Source of the DNA: Bradyrhizobium sp. BR13661
GTDB taxonomy: Bacteria; Pseudomonadota; Alphaproteobacteria; Rhizobiales; Xanthobacteraceae
Direction of reading: 5' to 3'
Assembly: GCF_029892425.1 (NCBI RefSeq)
Contig: NZ_JARXWB010000001.1
Span: forward strand, 372,001-436,000
DNA length: 64,000 nt
Shown here: one piece after another, positions 49,969 to 60,261 of the stretch
Layout: the number at the start of each line of letters is the position of its first letter
How positions within the stretch are numbered: position 1 is the first letter of the stretch
The notes under the pieces: model-generated
Told to the model about the DNA's origin: nothing
The model's database searches: none
Seen by the model: only the letters and a program-made list of their open reading frames with translations
Translations under genes and position numbers: made by a program

Positions 49969-50396
49969 GCGAGGATGCAGGCGAGGACGCAAGCCGGCCG
50001 GGCGACAGCAATGTCGCAGACTACAAGCTGATCCTGCGGCGGGCCCTCGACAACAGGCCATCGGGGACGCGGTTGAAGCTCGCGGCCGCACTCGGCAAGA
50101 ACCGCTCCTTCGTTAGCCAGATCACCAATCCGGCCTATCTGGTGCCGATTCCGGCGAAGCATGTCGCGATCATCTTTGAGGTCTGCCATCTCTCCGGCAC
50201 CGAGCGTGCCGCTTTCCTCGAAGCCTATGGGCGCGCGCATCCGGGTCGGCTGCGAGGTGCCCACCGCGAGGCGCGCACGCGCACTGTTGCAGTGACGGTG
50301 CCCGATCTTGGTGACGACAAGAAGAATCGCGCGCTCGAGCAGCTCATCATCGACTTTGCCGCTCAGCTCGCGCGCTACGCCGAAAGCATCGGCTGA
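49965..50396 (+). CDS. Helix-turn-helix protein in the DHA kinase operon
   Basis: 143 residues. A Cro/C1-like helix-turn-helix is suggested at about 35-70: G-T-R-L-K-L-A-A-A-L-G-K-N-R-S-F-V-S-Q-I-T. The rest is helical with a basic middle (R-G-A-H-R-E-A-R-T-R-T). ATGA overlap with the EI gene; dhaK follows after 38 nt. Candidate regulator of the operon or of kinase activity; function unproven. Confidence 0.7.
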   Translation: MSEDAGEDASRPGDSNVADYKLILRRALDNRPSGTRLKLAAALGKNRSFVSQITNPAYLVPIPAKHVAIIFEVCHLSGTERAAFLEAYGRAHPGRLRGAHREARTRTVAVTVPDLGDDKKNRALEQLIIDFAAQLARYAESIG

Positions 50397-50434
50397 CGAA
50401 TTCTGACTGCAAAAAAGACAACCGGGAGGACGCC

Positions 50435-51424
50435 ATGAAAAAGCTGATCAACAGCGCCGATACGGTGCTCGAAGAGAGTCTCGATGGGCTGGCGGCAGCC
50501 CATGCCGATATCCTGCAGCTTGGCGCCGAGCGGAAGTTCGTGCGCCGCCGCACCCTGAAGCCGGGCAAGGTTGCGCTGATCTCGGGCGGCGGTTCCGGCC
50601 ATGAACCGCTGCATGCGGGCTTTGTCGGCCACGGCATGCTCGATGCCGCGTGTCCGGGCCAGGTGTTCACGTCACCGACGCCGGATCAGATGATCGAGGC
50701 GGCCGAGGCCGTCGACACCGGAGCAGGCGTGCTCTTCATCGTCAAGAACTACGAAGGCGACGTGATGAACTTCACCATGGCCGCCGAAATGGCCGGCCGC
50801 GAGATCGCAAGCGTCGTAACCAACGACGACGTCGCGGTGGAGAAATCGACCTACACGACGGGACGTCGCGGTGTCGCAGGCACGCTGATCGTGGAAAAGA
50901 TGGTCGGCGCCGCGGCCGAAAAGGGAATGCCGCTCGCCGCGCTCAAGACGCTCGGCGATGATGTGAACAGGCGCACCCGCTCGATGGGCGTGGCGCTGCT
51001 GCCGTGCACCGTGCCCGCCGCGGGCCGGCCGAACTTCACCTTGGCTGACAACGAGATGGAAATGGGTGTCGGCATTCATGGCGAGCCGGGTCGCCGCAGG
51101 GTGGCACTGGCCTCTGCCGATGCTATCGCCGCCGACATAGTTGGCGCGATCCTGGATGATCTCGAACCGAGCAAGGGCAGCGAGGTCGTACTTCTCGTCA
51201 ACGGGTTCGGCGCAACGCCGCTGATCGAGCTCTATCTGATGGTCAACAGCGCCAAGCGGATTCTGGATGGCGCCGGCATCACGGCGACGCGCTTCCTGAC
51301 CGGCTCCTACGTGACGTCGCTCGACATGGCCGGCGCATCGATCACGGTCTCGGTGCTCGATGGCCAGTCAAAGGAATTGTGGGACGCGCCGGTGCATACC
51401 GCGGCGCTCCGCTGGGGCATGTGA
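50435..51424 (+). CDS. dhaK: Dihydroxyacetone kinase subunit K
   Basis: 329 residues. Binds DHA covalently as a hemiaminal: G-V-G-I-H-G-E-P-G places His215 (His218/230 in known enzymes). Also ISGGGSGHEPLHAGFVG, IVKNYEGDVMNF (catalytic Asp109) and RRGVAGTLIVEKMVGA. With DhaL and DhaM it turns dihydroxyacetone into DHAP using PEP. GGGAGGA 5-6 nt before the ATG. Last gene of the plus-strand run. Confidence 0.95.
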   Translation: MKKLINSADTVLEESLDGLAAAHADILQLGAERKFVRRRTLKPGKVALISGGGSGHEPLHAGFVGHGMLDAACPGQVFTSPTPDQMIEAAEAVDTGAGVLFIVKNYEGDVMNFTMAAEMAGREIASVVTNDDVAVEKSTYTTGRRGVAGTLIVEKMVGAAAEKGMPLAALKTLGDDVNRRTRSMGVALLPCTVPAAGRPNFTLADNEMEMGVGIHGEPGRRRVALASADAIAADIVGAILDDLEPSKGSEVVLLVNGFGATPLIELYLMVNSAKRILDGAGITATRFLTGSYVTSLDMAGASITVSVLDGQSKELWDAPVHTAALRWGM

Positions 51425-51434
51425 TCGATCCGGC

Positions 51435-52219
51435 TCAGGTGCGGATCACAAATCCCTTGGCGAGGTGATTCCGCACGAAATAGATCATCGCTATCCCCGG
51501 CACCAGCGCGAGCACGGTCATCGCCGTGACGAGGCCGAAATCGGTTCGGAAGCCGAACAGCGCGTTGATGGCCATGGTGATCGGCTTGCCGCCTGTGGTC
51601 GTCAGGATGCGGGCGAGCACCACCTCCACCCAGGAGAAGATGAAGCAGAAGAACGCGGTCACGCCGATGCCTGGCGCGATCGCCGGAACGAGATGACGGA
51701 AGAAGAAGCTCGGCAGCGAGTGGCCGTCGAGGAAAGCCGTTTCGTCGAACTCGCGCGGCACGGAGGCAATAAAACCCTCCAGAATCCAGATTGCGATCGG
51801 GATGTTGAAGACGCAGTGAACGAGGGCAATGCCGACCGGCGTGTTCTCCAGGCCGATTTGCGCGAACAGAACGAAGATCGGCAGCGACAGCACGACGGTC
51901 GGCGTGATGCGGAACACCAGTAGCAGGAAGAACAGCTGCCGGTCGCCGACGAAGCTATAGCGCGCGAATGCATAGGCGGCCGGCAATCCGACGCCGAGGC
52001 AAAGCGCGACGTTCAGCACGACGTAGATGATGGAGTTGAGGATCGCTTCCTTCAGAACCGCCGAATGGAAGATGTTCTGGTAGTTGATGAGGCTGAAATG
52101 CCCCTCCGTGATCCCGGCTCTTGGCAGGGTCGAGACGAAGCTGGTCATGATCGTCTGCGCCAGCGGCATGAGGACGAAGGCGCCGATCACAGCGAAGAGG
52201 ATGATCCGGCCGAGCGACT

Positions 52220-52223
<4 letters not shown>
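51435..52223 (-). CDS. ABC transporter permease, MalG type
   Basis: 262 residues, six predicted helices (first about 7-27). EAA loop P-R-E-F-D-E-T-A-F-L-D-G-H-S-L-P-S-F. Core FRITPTVVLSLPIFVLFAQ. Overlaps the other permease by 4 bp. Convergent with dhaK (10 nt gap). No ATPase gene is near, so it may borrow a shared MalK-type ATPase such as those at 44967-47064. Confidence 0.9.
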
Positions 52224-53113
<890 letters not shown>

Positions 53114-53133
53114 CGGGGACGCGCCCGGGCACG

Positions 53134-53161
53134 AAAAAAGACCTCGATTGACACCGAGGCC
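53134..53161 (-). terminator. Rho-independent terminator between binding protein and permeases
   Basis: On the minus strand GGCCTCG, an 8-nt loop and CGAGGTC (one G-U pair) are followed by TTTTTT. It lies 117 nt after the binding-protein stop codon and 20 nt before the permease ATG, so it likely limits read-through into the permeases. Confidence 0.75.
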
Positions 53162-53277
53162 CTTTCAGCATTCCCGATCGCGCGTGAGTTAGCCCGTCAA
53201 ACGGTCGTAATCCAAGAGACGCAGGCGCAGCCCAGTTCCGCGCGGTGGTCATGCGCCGCAAAAAGGATTGTCGTCAG

Positions 53278-55065
53278 TCAACTCCGATACCAGCTCGCCA
53301 AATTCCACGTCGTGACATCCCACCCCGAGATGTCGGTCATCAGACCATTGACGGCGCCGCCGACGATGTAGCGTGAGAGCAGCGGCAGGAAGATGTTGGC
53401 CTCGCAGAAGATCTCGTCGACCTTGATCAGCAGCGCGGCGCGCTTGACCGGGTCGAGCTCCTGTTGCGCGGCCTTGTAGGCCTTGTCGGCTTCAGGGTCG
53501 GACCAGCGCGAGACGTTGCGGCCGAGCCATTTGTTGTCCTTGCTCGCGATCTCCCAGGAAACGCACTGGTTCAGGAACCGCTCCGGATCTGGCTGGGGCT
53601 GCGTTGCGTTGTACATCTCCATATCGCAGTAGAATTTCGAATAGGTGTCGGGGTTGCCGACATCGGACGAGAAGAACACCGATGCGGTGACCGATTTGAG
53701 CTCGAGCTCGATTCCGGCCTTCTGGCAAGCCTGCTTGATGATGGCCTGCGTCTTCTGGCGCGGCGCGTTGATCGAGGTCTGGAACACGTATTTCAACTGC
53801 TTGCCGTCCTTGGCGCGGATGCCGTCCGCGCCCATTTTCCAGCCGGCCTCGTCGAGGATATTGTTCGCCTTGTCGATGTTGAACTCGTATTTCAGCTTGC
53901 CCGACTTGAACTGCGGCGGCTGGTTGACCACGCTCGCTGTTGCGACGGCCCCGCGTCCATAGATGAATTTCTGGATCCCGTCGCGATCAATCAGCAGGTT
54001 GATCGCCCGGCGCACCGCTGGATCGGACAGCGTCGGGTGCTTGGTCTTGGCGCTGGAACGTTCGCCATCGACCTCGGTCCAGGGGTCCGTCGTGTTGAGG
54101 ACGACGAACTCGATGCCGCCGGCGGTCGTGAACTCGACCTTGCCCTTGCCGCCGATCTCCATGCGTTTGAGGATCTCGTCCTCCACCAGCAGGCCCCAGG
54201 CATAGTCGTATTCGCCTGTTTGCAGCACCGCGCGTGCGGCGGAGACGGCGTCACCACCGCCCTTGAGCTCGAACGTGTCGAAAAAGGGCTGGTTCTTGAC
54301 GTGATAATCGGGGTTGCGCTCGGCTCGGAGCAAATCGCCCGGCTTGAACTCGACGAATTTATAAGGACCCGTGCCGACCGGCTTCAGATTGCCCGGCGCA
54401 TCGCGCGACTTCGCACCGGCATAGTCGCCGAAATGATGTTTCGGCAGGATCTGGCCGACCGAGCCGATGAAGGGATCGGCCCAGAACGGGGTGGGCGCCT
54501 TGAAGATCACCTTGACGGTGTGGTCGTCGATCTTCTCGACCGTGATGTTCTGATAGGACCCCGTGGTGTAGGCGGCGGTCGCGGGATCCGCGGCGTAAGC
54601 CCAGGTGAAGACGACGTCGTCGGCAGTGAAGGGCTTGCCGTCGTGCCATGTCACGCCTTGCTTCAGCTTCCAGATCACGGTGGTGCCGTCGGCCGAAAGG
54701 CCGCCATTGGCCTTGGTCGGGATCTCGGCGGCAAGGCAGGGGAACAGGTTGCCCTCCTTGTCCCAGCCGGCAAGCGGTTCGAAGAAGACGCGCGAGGCGA
54801 CCTGGTCCTTGGTGCCGAGCGCGAAATGCGGATTGAGCAGTGTCGGAGCCTGCCAGATCAGCATTTTGAGCGGACCGCCGCCGCCGGCTTTCGTCGGCTT
54901 GTAGGCAAGCGTGGCGTCGGCCATCGCCACATCGTTCCAGAGCAGGATCTGGCTCGCGATGGGAGCTGCGATCCCGACCGCAGCCATGGTCTGGATGAAC
55001 GAGCGCCGCGAGAGCGTGCCTTGCTTCACCTCCGCGATAAAGCCGCGGATGTCGTTTTCGTCCAT
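53278..55065 (-). CDS. ABC transporter binding protein, family 5 (peptide type), Tat-exported
   Basis: 595 residues. Twin-arginine signal T-L-S-R-R-S-F-I-Q-T-M-A-A-V-G near residues 18-32. DppA/OppA fold: L-K-Q-G-V-T-W-H-D-G-K-P-F-T-A-D-D-V-V-F-T, PVGTGPYKFVEF, D-P-A-V-R-R-A-I-N-L-L-I-D-R. Ligands of this family range from peptides to nickel and some sugars. The adjacent permeases are of sugar (MalF/MalG) type, an unusual pairing. Confidence 0.9.
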   Translation of the reverse strand: MDENDIRGFIAEVKQGTLSRRSFIQTMAAVGIAAPIASQILLWNDVAMADATLAYKPTKAGGGGPLKMLIWQAPTLLNPHFALGTKDQVASRVFFEPLAGWDKEGNLFPCLAAEIPTKANGGLSADGTTVIWKLKQGVTWHDGKPFTADDVVFTWAYAADPATAAYTTGSYQNITVEKIDDHTVKVIFKAPTPFWADPFIGSVGQILPKHHFGDYAGAKSRDAPGNLKPVGTGPYKFVEFKPGDLLRAERNPDYHVKNQPFFDTFELKGGGDAVSAARAVLQTGEYDYAWGLLVEDEILKRMEIGGKGKVEFTTAGGIEFVVLNTTDPWTEVDGERSSAKTKHPTLSDPAVRRAINLLIDRDGIQKFIYGRGAVATASVVNQPPQFKSGKLKYEFNIDKANNILDEAGWKMGADGIRAKDGKQLKYVFQTSINAPRQKTQAIIKQACQKAGIELELKSVTASVFFSSDVGNPDTYSKFYCDMEMYNATQPQPDPERFLNQCVSWEIASKDNKWLGRNVSRWSDPEADKAYKAAQQELDPVKRAALLIKVDEIFCEANIFLPLLSRYIVGGAVNGLMTDISGWDVTTWNLASWYRS

Positions 55066-55289
55066 CAGATGATCCCCACCCCTTAAAGAACGTCGTCACC
55101 GGCACCCCATCATGTTGCATCGTGGAGGGGGCAGCAATGCCGACGATGGTGGAAAGCGGTGCGACGAAATGGCGAAGGCGACGCTCGCAATGACGGCGGT
55201 GAGTCCAGTGCTCCAAAAGACCTGCGAGCGGTGGGATGCCGCCATGCGCCTCGTTCCAGACGTCGGTAATCCGTTGCTCTCCGCGCAAC

Positions 55290-55309
55290 CGCCTCACTAT
55301 AGTGCGGCG
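55290..55309. promoter_or_regulatory. Near-perfect 20-bp palindrome in a divergent gap
   Basis: CGCC-T-CACTATAGTG-C-GGCG, with a single mismatched pair. It contains a TATAGT that could be a -10. It lies 53 bp before the molybdoenzyme ATG in a 296-bp gap that holds no gene, divergent from the family-5 binding protein. Possible repressor operator. Confidence 0.35.
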
Positions 55310-55361
55310 AACGATGTGACCGGAACTGCCTGCACGGCACTCCGCGATTGAGGGCCATGCG

Positions 55362-57683
55362 ATGGACGATACGATCGGCTTCCCAGATCCCGGCCTCGAC
55401 CTGTCGGATGGATTCAAGCCGCACACCTCGCATTGGGGCGTGTTTTCCGCACGCAACAGCGCAGCCGGGTTGGAGGTGAGGGCCTACGCAGGCGATCCCG
55501 ATCCAAACGGCATCATCGACAATTTTCCCGGCGCCCTGCGCCACCAGGCGCGCGTCGCCCAGCCTGCGATCCGACGCGGCTGGCTCGAGCGCGGGCCCGG
55601 CCCCGACAACAGGCGCGGCCGCGACGAATTCGTCTCCGTCAGCTGGGAGAAGGCGCTGGATCTGCTCGGCGATGAGCTCATGCGCGTCCGCGATACGCGC
55701 GGTCCGGGAGCGGTGTTCGGCGGCTCCTATGGCTGGTCGAGCGCGGGCCGGCTGCACCACGCCCAGAGCCAGGTGCATCGCTTTCTCAACATCGCGATGG
55801 GCGGCTATGTCCGCTCGGTCAATTCCTATTCCTCCGGTGCATCCTCGGTGCTGCTGCCGCAGATCATGGCGGGCTACGAGGACATCACCAGGCGCAACGT
55901 CACCTGGGAGCAGATCGCTGGCAACACCGAGATCGTGCTCGCCTTCGGCGGCATGGCGCTGAAGAATTCGATGGTGGCCGGCGGCTCGATCAGCAAGCAT
56001 GTCGAGCGCGGCGCGATGCAAGCGGCGCGCCGGCGCGGCTGCGAATTCATCTTGATGAGCCCGCTGCGCGACGATCTGCCTGTCGAGGCCGGCGCGGAAT
56101 GGATGAGCTGCATCCCCGGCACCGACACCGCGCTGATGCTCGGCATGGTCCATACGCTGGTCAGCGAAGGGCTGCACGACCAGGCCTTCCTCGATCGCTA
56201 CACCGAGGGCTGGCCGGTGTTCTTGCGCTACCTCACCGGCGAGAGCGATGGACAGCCCAAGCACGCCGAATGGGCCGCGGCGATCTGCGGCGTCGATGCA
56301 GGCGCGATCCGCACGCTGGCGCGGCGCCTTGCCGGCAAGCGCGCGCTCATCACCGTCTCGCATTCGCTGCAACGCGCCGAACATGGCGAGCAGCCGGTGT
56401 GGATGGGCATGGTGCTGGCGGCAACCCTCGGCCAGATCGGTCTTCCCGGCGGCGGTTATGCCTATTCACTCGGCGCGATCGGCTATTACGGCCGCCGCGT
56501 CAACGACGTGCCGGGGCCGACGCTGGGGCAGGGCCGCAATGGCGTGCGCGACTTCATCCCGGTGGCGCGCATCGCCGACATGCTGCTCAACCCCGGCAGC
56601 ACCTATCGCTACAATGGCGAGACGCGTACCTATCCTGATATCCGGCTGGTCTATTGGGCCGGCGGCAATCCGTTTCATCACCATCAAGACATCAACCGCC
56701 TCCGCAAGGCGTTTGCGAAGGTCGACACGCTGGTGGTGCACGAGCTCGCCTGGACCGCGACCGCGCGCCACGCCGATATCGTGCTGCCCTCGACGATGAC
56801 CTTGGAGCGTGAGGACATTGGTTATTCCACCAATGATCCCTTGATGGTCGCAATGCATCGCATTGCCGAACCTCATGGCCTGGCGCGCGACGATTACGAG
56901 ATCTTCGCTAATCTCGCCGATCGTCTCGGCGCCCGCGAGCCTTTCACGGAAGGCCGCACCTCACGCCAATGGCTGGAGCATCTCTACGAGCCGACCCGCG
57001 CCTCACTTGCCAAGCGCGGCCTGGAGGCGCCGAGCTTCGAGGAGTTCTGGAAGCGCGGCAGCCTGGTCGTGCCGCAGCAGCCCGACGATGGCGGCCGCCT
57101 GCGCAGTTTCCGCGACGACCCGGTCGCGCACCCGCTGCCGACGCCGAGCGGACGCATCGAGATCTACTCCGCGAAGATCGCCGGCCATGGCGATGCCGAT
57201 TGCCCCGGCCATCCAGTCTGGCTCGAGAAGAGCGATATGCCGAAGCTAGGGGCGCCGTGCTTCCTCGTTGCCAACCAGCCGGTGACGCGGCTGCACAGCC
57301 AGCTCGATTTCGGCGGACATTCGCTGGGCGCCAAGCACCGCGGCCGCGAGGTCGCGCGGATGAATCCGCGTGACGCTGATCCGCGCGGCATCGTCGATGG
57401 CGACATCATCCGCCTGTTCAATGAACGTGGCGCCTGCCTCGCCGCGGTGCATGTCACCGACGGCATCGCGCCCGGTGTGGTGCAACTGCCGACCGGCGCC
57501 TGGTACGATCCGATGGATCCGGAAGACGACGCGCCGCTCTGCGTGCACGGCAATCCGAACGTGCTCACCCGCGACATCGGCACCTCGTCCTTTGCGCAGG
57601 GCTGTACCGGCCAGCTCACGACGGCGGAGGTGGAGAAGTTCACCGGCAATCTGCCGCCGATCCGGGCGTTCGATCCGGTGTAG
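55362..57683 (+). CDS. Molybdopterin oxidoreductase, BisC/DorA type
   Basis: 773 residues. DMSO reductase family enzyme without an iron-sulfur cluster: no N-terminal Cys motif, starting instead with T-S-H-W-G-V-F-S-A. Mo-ligand region S-V-N-S-Y-S-S-G-A-S-S with a serine ligand. Also GGSYGWSSAGRLHHAQSQ, YWAGGNPFHHHQDINRL, DIVLPSTMTLER and the C-terminal N-Q-P-V-T-R-L-H-S-Q-L-D. No Tat signal, so it resembles cytoplasmic biotin sulfoxide reductase (BisC), which recycles biotin or methionine sulfoxide, not periplasmic TorA/DorA. Monocistronic. Confidence 0.9.
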   Translation: MDDTIGFPDPGLDLSDGFKPHTSHWGVFSARNSAAGLEVRAYAGDPDPNGIIDNFPGALRHQARVAQPAIRRGWLERGPGPDNRRGRDEFVSVSWEKALDLLGDELMRVRDTRGPGAVFGGSYGWSSAGRLHHAQSQVHRFLNIAMGGYVRSVNSYSSGASSVLLPQIMAGYEDITRRNVTWEQIAGNTEIVLAFGGMALKNSMVAGGSISKHVERGAMQAARRRGCEFILMSPLRDDLPVEAGAEWMSCIPGTDTALMLGMVHTLVSEGLHDQAFLDRYTEGWPVFLRYLTGESDGQPKHAEWAAAICGVDAGAIRTLARRLAGKRALITVSHSLQRAEHGEQPVWMGMVLAATLGQIGLPGGGYAYSLGAIGYYGRRVNDVPGPTLGQGRNGVRDFIPVARIADMLLNPGSTYRYNGETRTYPDIRLVYWAGGNPFHHHQDINRLRKAFAKVDTLVVHELAWTATARHADIVLPSTMTLEREDIGYSTNDPLMVAMHRIAEPHGLARDDYEIFANLADRLGAREPFTEGRTSRQWLEHLYEPTRASLAKRGLEAPSFEEFWKRGSLVVPQQPDDGGRLRSFRDDPVAHPLPTPSGRIEIYSAKIAGHGDADCPGHPVWLEKSDMPKLGAPCFLVANQPVTRLHSQLDFGGHSLGAKHRGREVARMNPRDADPRGIVDGDIIRLFNERGACLAAVHVTDGIAPGVVQLPTGAWYDPMDPEDDAPLCVHGNPNVLTRDIGTSSFAQGCTGQLTTAEVEKFTGNLPPIRAFDPV

Positions 57684-57918
57684 CGCGGCGATCAAGGCGA
57701 TCGAATGGATCAACGCGTGCGAGGCGTGGTCTGGACCGCCGCCTGACAGCAGGTTCAGGCGACGGCCCAGCGCGAACTCAGTGAACTTGGGGAAGTTGTA
57801 AGGTCGCGCGCAGACGCTAGCCCGGCCGATGTAGCCACATCAAGTTTCGCTGTGTTGCAACGGCCAGATTTTCGTTACAGCCGCCTCCAAACCGCCACAG
57901 ATGACGATCGGGCTTTCG
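57684..57918. other. Intergenic gap without recognised features
   Basis: Between the convergent molybdoenzyme and TetR genes. I see no terminator with a T-run, repeat or small gene that I can support. Confidence 0.5.
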
Positions 57919-58494
57919 TCAGCCGTCGTTCGCAATGGCGACCGCAGCGTCCAGCGCATTCTGCAGGATCTCGTCGGACAATTGCTTGTCGTTGACCGCG
58001 CGCGCTATCTGCAGCGCGCCGACCATGGTCGAATAGATCGTGATCGCCTTGCGTCGGCGCTCTTCTGCAGTGCCTTGCCTGATTTGCTTCGCCATCAGCA
58101 TGACGATGTCGGAGATCTTGCCGGTAAAGGCATCGCGCGTTGCCTTGGGATGCCGCGCGATCTCGGCGACCAGCGCGGCGGTCGGGCAGCCGGAGCCGGC
58201 CCGGTCGCGGTGCCGCGTCGAGAGATAGTCGCGGATCACGGTTTCGACCGCGACGCCATTCTCGAGATTGGCCTTGTGCCGCTCCTCGCGCTTCGTGAGC
58301 GCATCCACCAGCACCGCTCGCACCAGATCCTCCTTGGAGGCGAAGTGCGTGTAGAAGGCCCCATTGGTGAGCCCCGCCTCCGACATGATGCCGGCGAGAC
58401 CAACCGCAGCGATCCCGCTCTGGCGGAATTGCGCTGAGGCGACATCGAGGATGTGCCGGCGCGTCTCGTCCTTGTGTCCCTTGTCGTAGCGCAT
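57919..58494 (-). CDS. TetR/AcrR family transcriptional regulator
   Basis: 191 residues. N-terminal helix-turn-helix: RRHILDVASAQFRQSGIAAV, G-L-A-G-I-M-S-E-A-G-L-T-N-G-A-F-Y-T-H-F-A-S-K-E-D-L. The C-terminal ligand domain has G-C-P-T-A-A-L-V-A-E-I-A-R, as in several QacR/AcrR-type repressors of efflux pumps. GGGAGG before this ATG; the frame is open 14 codons further up but not needed. Divergent from the MATE pump with a 43-bp palindrome between, so it very likely represses both. Confidence 0.92.
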   Translation of the reverse strand: MRYDKGHKDETRRHILDVASAQFRQSGIAAVGLAGIMSEAGLTNGAFYTHFASKEDLVRAVLVDALTKREERHKANLENGVAVETVIRDYLSTRHRDRAGSGCPTAALVAEIARHPKATRDAFTGKISDIVMLMAKQIRQGTAEERRRKAITIYSTMVGALQIARAVNDKQLSDEILQNALDAAVAIANDG

Positions 58495-58557
58495 GGTCTC
58501 GACTCCCTCCCGCGACCTGCCCGAATGGGTGGCCACGGGACCGTGAGCGATTTCTCT

Positions 58558-58600
58558 ATTGCATTACGATCATAATAATGAATTATAGTCGTAATGCAAT
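58558..58600. promoter_or_regulatory. Long palindromic TetR operator
   Basis: Perfect 12-bp arms ATTGCATTACGA (58558-58569) and TCGTAATGCAAT (58589-58600) around an AT-rich centre that adds ATAAT/ATTAT symmetry. The centre contains TATAGT and related -10-like elements, so a bound repressor would block both divergent promoters. 43 bp in all. Confidence 0.85.
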
Positions 58601-58645
58601 GGCGGGCGATCGGGCGGGGCCCCGGAACACAACAGGACCACGGGA

Positions 58646-60088
58646 ATGTCAGTCGAGGACGTCGCCGCACCGCCTTTGTCGGCAACTGAGGCCCCGGCGC
58701 GCACGCCGGCCACGCCCCGTCCCCCAGCGACATCCGCCGACCAGCGGCGTGCCGCGCTTCTTAGCGCGCCGATCCTGCCGACCTTGCTCAAGCTCGCGGC
58801 ACCGACAGTGACCGTGCTGGTGGCGCAGACGGCCGTGAACATCGCTGAAGCATATTACGTTGGCTATCTCGGCACCGACGCATTGGCCGGCGCCGCGCTG
58901 GTGTTCCCGATCTTCATGCTGATGACGATGATGTCGAATGGTGGCTTCGGTTCTGGCGTCGCCTCGTCGGTGGCGCGCGCGGTCGGCGCCGGTCGCCGCG
59001 ACGATGCGGATGCGGCACTGTTTCATGCGATCGTACTTGCGATCATCGCGGGCGCGCTGTTTACGCTTGGCGTGCATTTCGGTGGGCCGGTGTTGTTTCG
59101 CGCGCTCGGCGGCCGCGACGGTGCGCTCGATGCGGCCGTCACTTACTCCAGCTATCTGTTCGCGGGCGCAATTCCGGTCTGGATCGTCAACCTCCAGGCC
59201 GCGGCGCTGCGCGGCTCCGGCAACGTCAAGGTGCCTGCGCTGGTGACGCTGATCGGCGCAATCGTGACCATTCCCGTTTCACCGCTGCTGATCTTCGGCT
59301 TCGGCCCCGTCCCAAGTCTCGGCATCGGCGGCGCCGGCATCGCCTTTGGCCTCTACTACGGTGCCGCGATGCTGTTCCTGCTGCGCTACATGTCTTCGGG
59401 CGCATCCGGCCTGAGGCTGCACATCGTGCCGCTGCGCGCCAAGATCTTTGGCGACATGCTGAAGGTCGGCATTCCCACCGCATTCAACGCGGTGCTCACA
59501 AACCTCACGGTCATCCTGGTCACCGGGGCAGTGGGGCTGTTCGGCACGTCGGCGCTGGCCGGTTACGGCATCGCCTCGCGGCTCGACTACATCATGATCC
59601 CGCTGCTGTTCGGCATCAGCACCGCGACGCTGACCATGGTCGGCGTCAACATGGGCGCGGGCCAGACTGCGCGGGCGAAGAGGATCGGCTGGGTCAGCGG
59701 CGCCGCCGGCATGATCATGACCGGCTCGATCGGCCTGCTGGTCGCGATCTTTCCGACGGCATGGCTGCATCTGTTCAGCCACGACGCCGACGTCGTAAAT
59801 GAAGGCATGACTTATTTGCGCATCGTCGCACCGGCCTATGCGGCGCTGGGCTTCGGCTTCGTTGTATCTTTCGCGGCACAGGGTACGGGCCGGGCGATGG
59901 GCCCGCTGATGTCCGCGATCGCGCGCATCCTGATCGCGGCCGGCGGCGGCTGGATCGCGGTCGCATATTTCGGCGCGGGAATGACGGGCCTTGCCACCAT
60001 GGTGACGGTGTCGCTGGCCGTCTACGCCGCGATCTGCGTGCTGATCATGCTGTCGCCATCGACCTGGCGCGCCGAGCCACGCGCCTAG
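58646..60088 (+). CDS. MATE family efflux transporter
   Basis: 480 residues with about 12 predicted membrane helices in two halves. Family features: P-T-L-L-K-L-A-A-P-T-V-T-V-L-V-A-Q, A-Y-Y-V-G-Y-L-G-T-D-A-L-A-G, G-V-A-S-S-V-A-R-A-V-G-A-G and the second-half V-N-M-G-A-G-Q-T-A-R-A-K-R. Exports drugs or metabolites with H+ or Na+ at the inner membrane. A Pro/Ala-rich N-terminal tail of 40 residues precedes the first helix. Controlled by the adjacent TetR. Confidence 0.92.
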   Translation: MSVEDVAAPPLSATEAPARTPATPRPPATSADQRRAALLSAPILPTLLKLAAPTVTVLVAQTAVNIAEAYYVGYLGTDALAGAALVFPIFMLMTMMSNGGFGSGVASSVARAVGAGRRDDADAALFHAIVLAIIAGALFTLGVHFGGPVLFRALGGRDGALDAAVTYSSYLFAGAIPVWIVNLQAAALRGSGNVKVPALVTLIGAIVTIPVSPLLIFGFGPVPSLGIGGAGIAFGLYYGAAMLFLLRYMSSGASGLRLHIVPLRAKIFGDMLKVGIPTAFNAVLTNLTVILVTGAVGLFGTSALAGYGIASRLDYIMIPLLFGISTATLTMVGVNMGAGQTARAKRIGWVSGAAGMIMTGSIGLLVAIFPTAWLHLFSHDADVVNEGMTYLRIVAPAYAALGFGFVVSFAAQGTGRAMGPLMSAIARILIAAGGGWIAVAYFGAGMTGLATMVTVSLAVYAAICVLIMLSPSTWRAEPRA

Positions 60089-60118
60089 GAAAGGGCGTGG
60101 GCACGGCCCGCACCTGCC

Positions 60119-60223
60119 TCAATTTGGATTCATTTCCCATTTGGCGGCGAACGGAGAAGCGTCGCCCGCCGCGGGCGGTCAATATGGATTTTCATTTCAT
60201 TGATTTCGAGCGGCGGAGAAGCG
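60119..60223 (+). repeat. Imperfect direct repeat upstream of metQ
   Basis: Two copies, 60119-60161 and 60179-60223, start TCAAT(T/A)TGGATT and CATTTC and both end CGGAGAAGCG. They are 60 bp apart and lie directly before the binding-protein gene. May be a duplicated regulator site or a replication slip. Confidence 0.55.
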
Positions 60224-60261
60224 AATACGGTTCCAGCCACTGCTGAGTCATGGAGACCAAG

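Noticed and set aside
53464..55086. 540-codon plus-strand frame opposite the family-5 binding protein
   Set aside because: Shadow frame with no recognisable domain; the minus-strand product is unmistakable.
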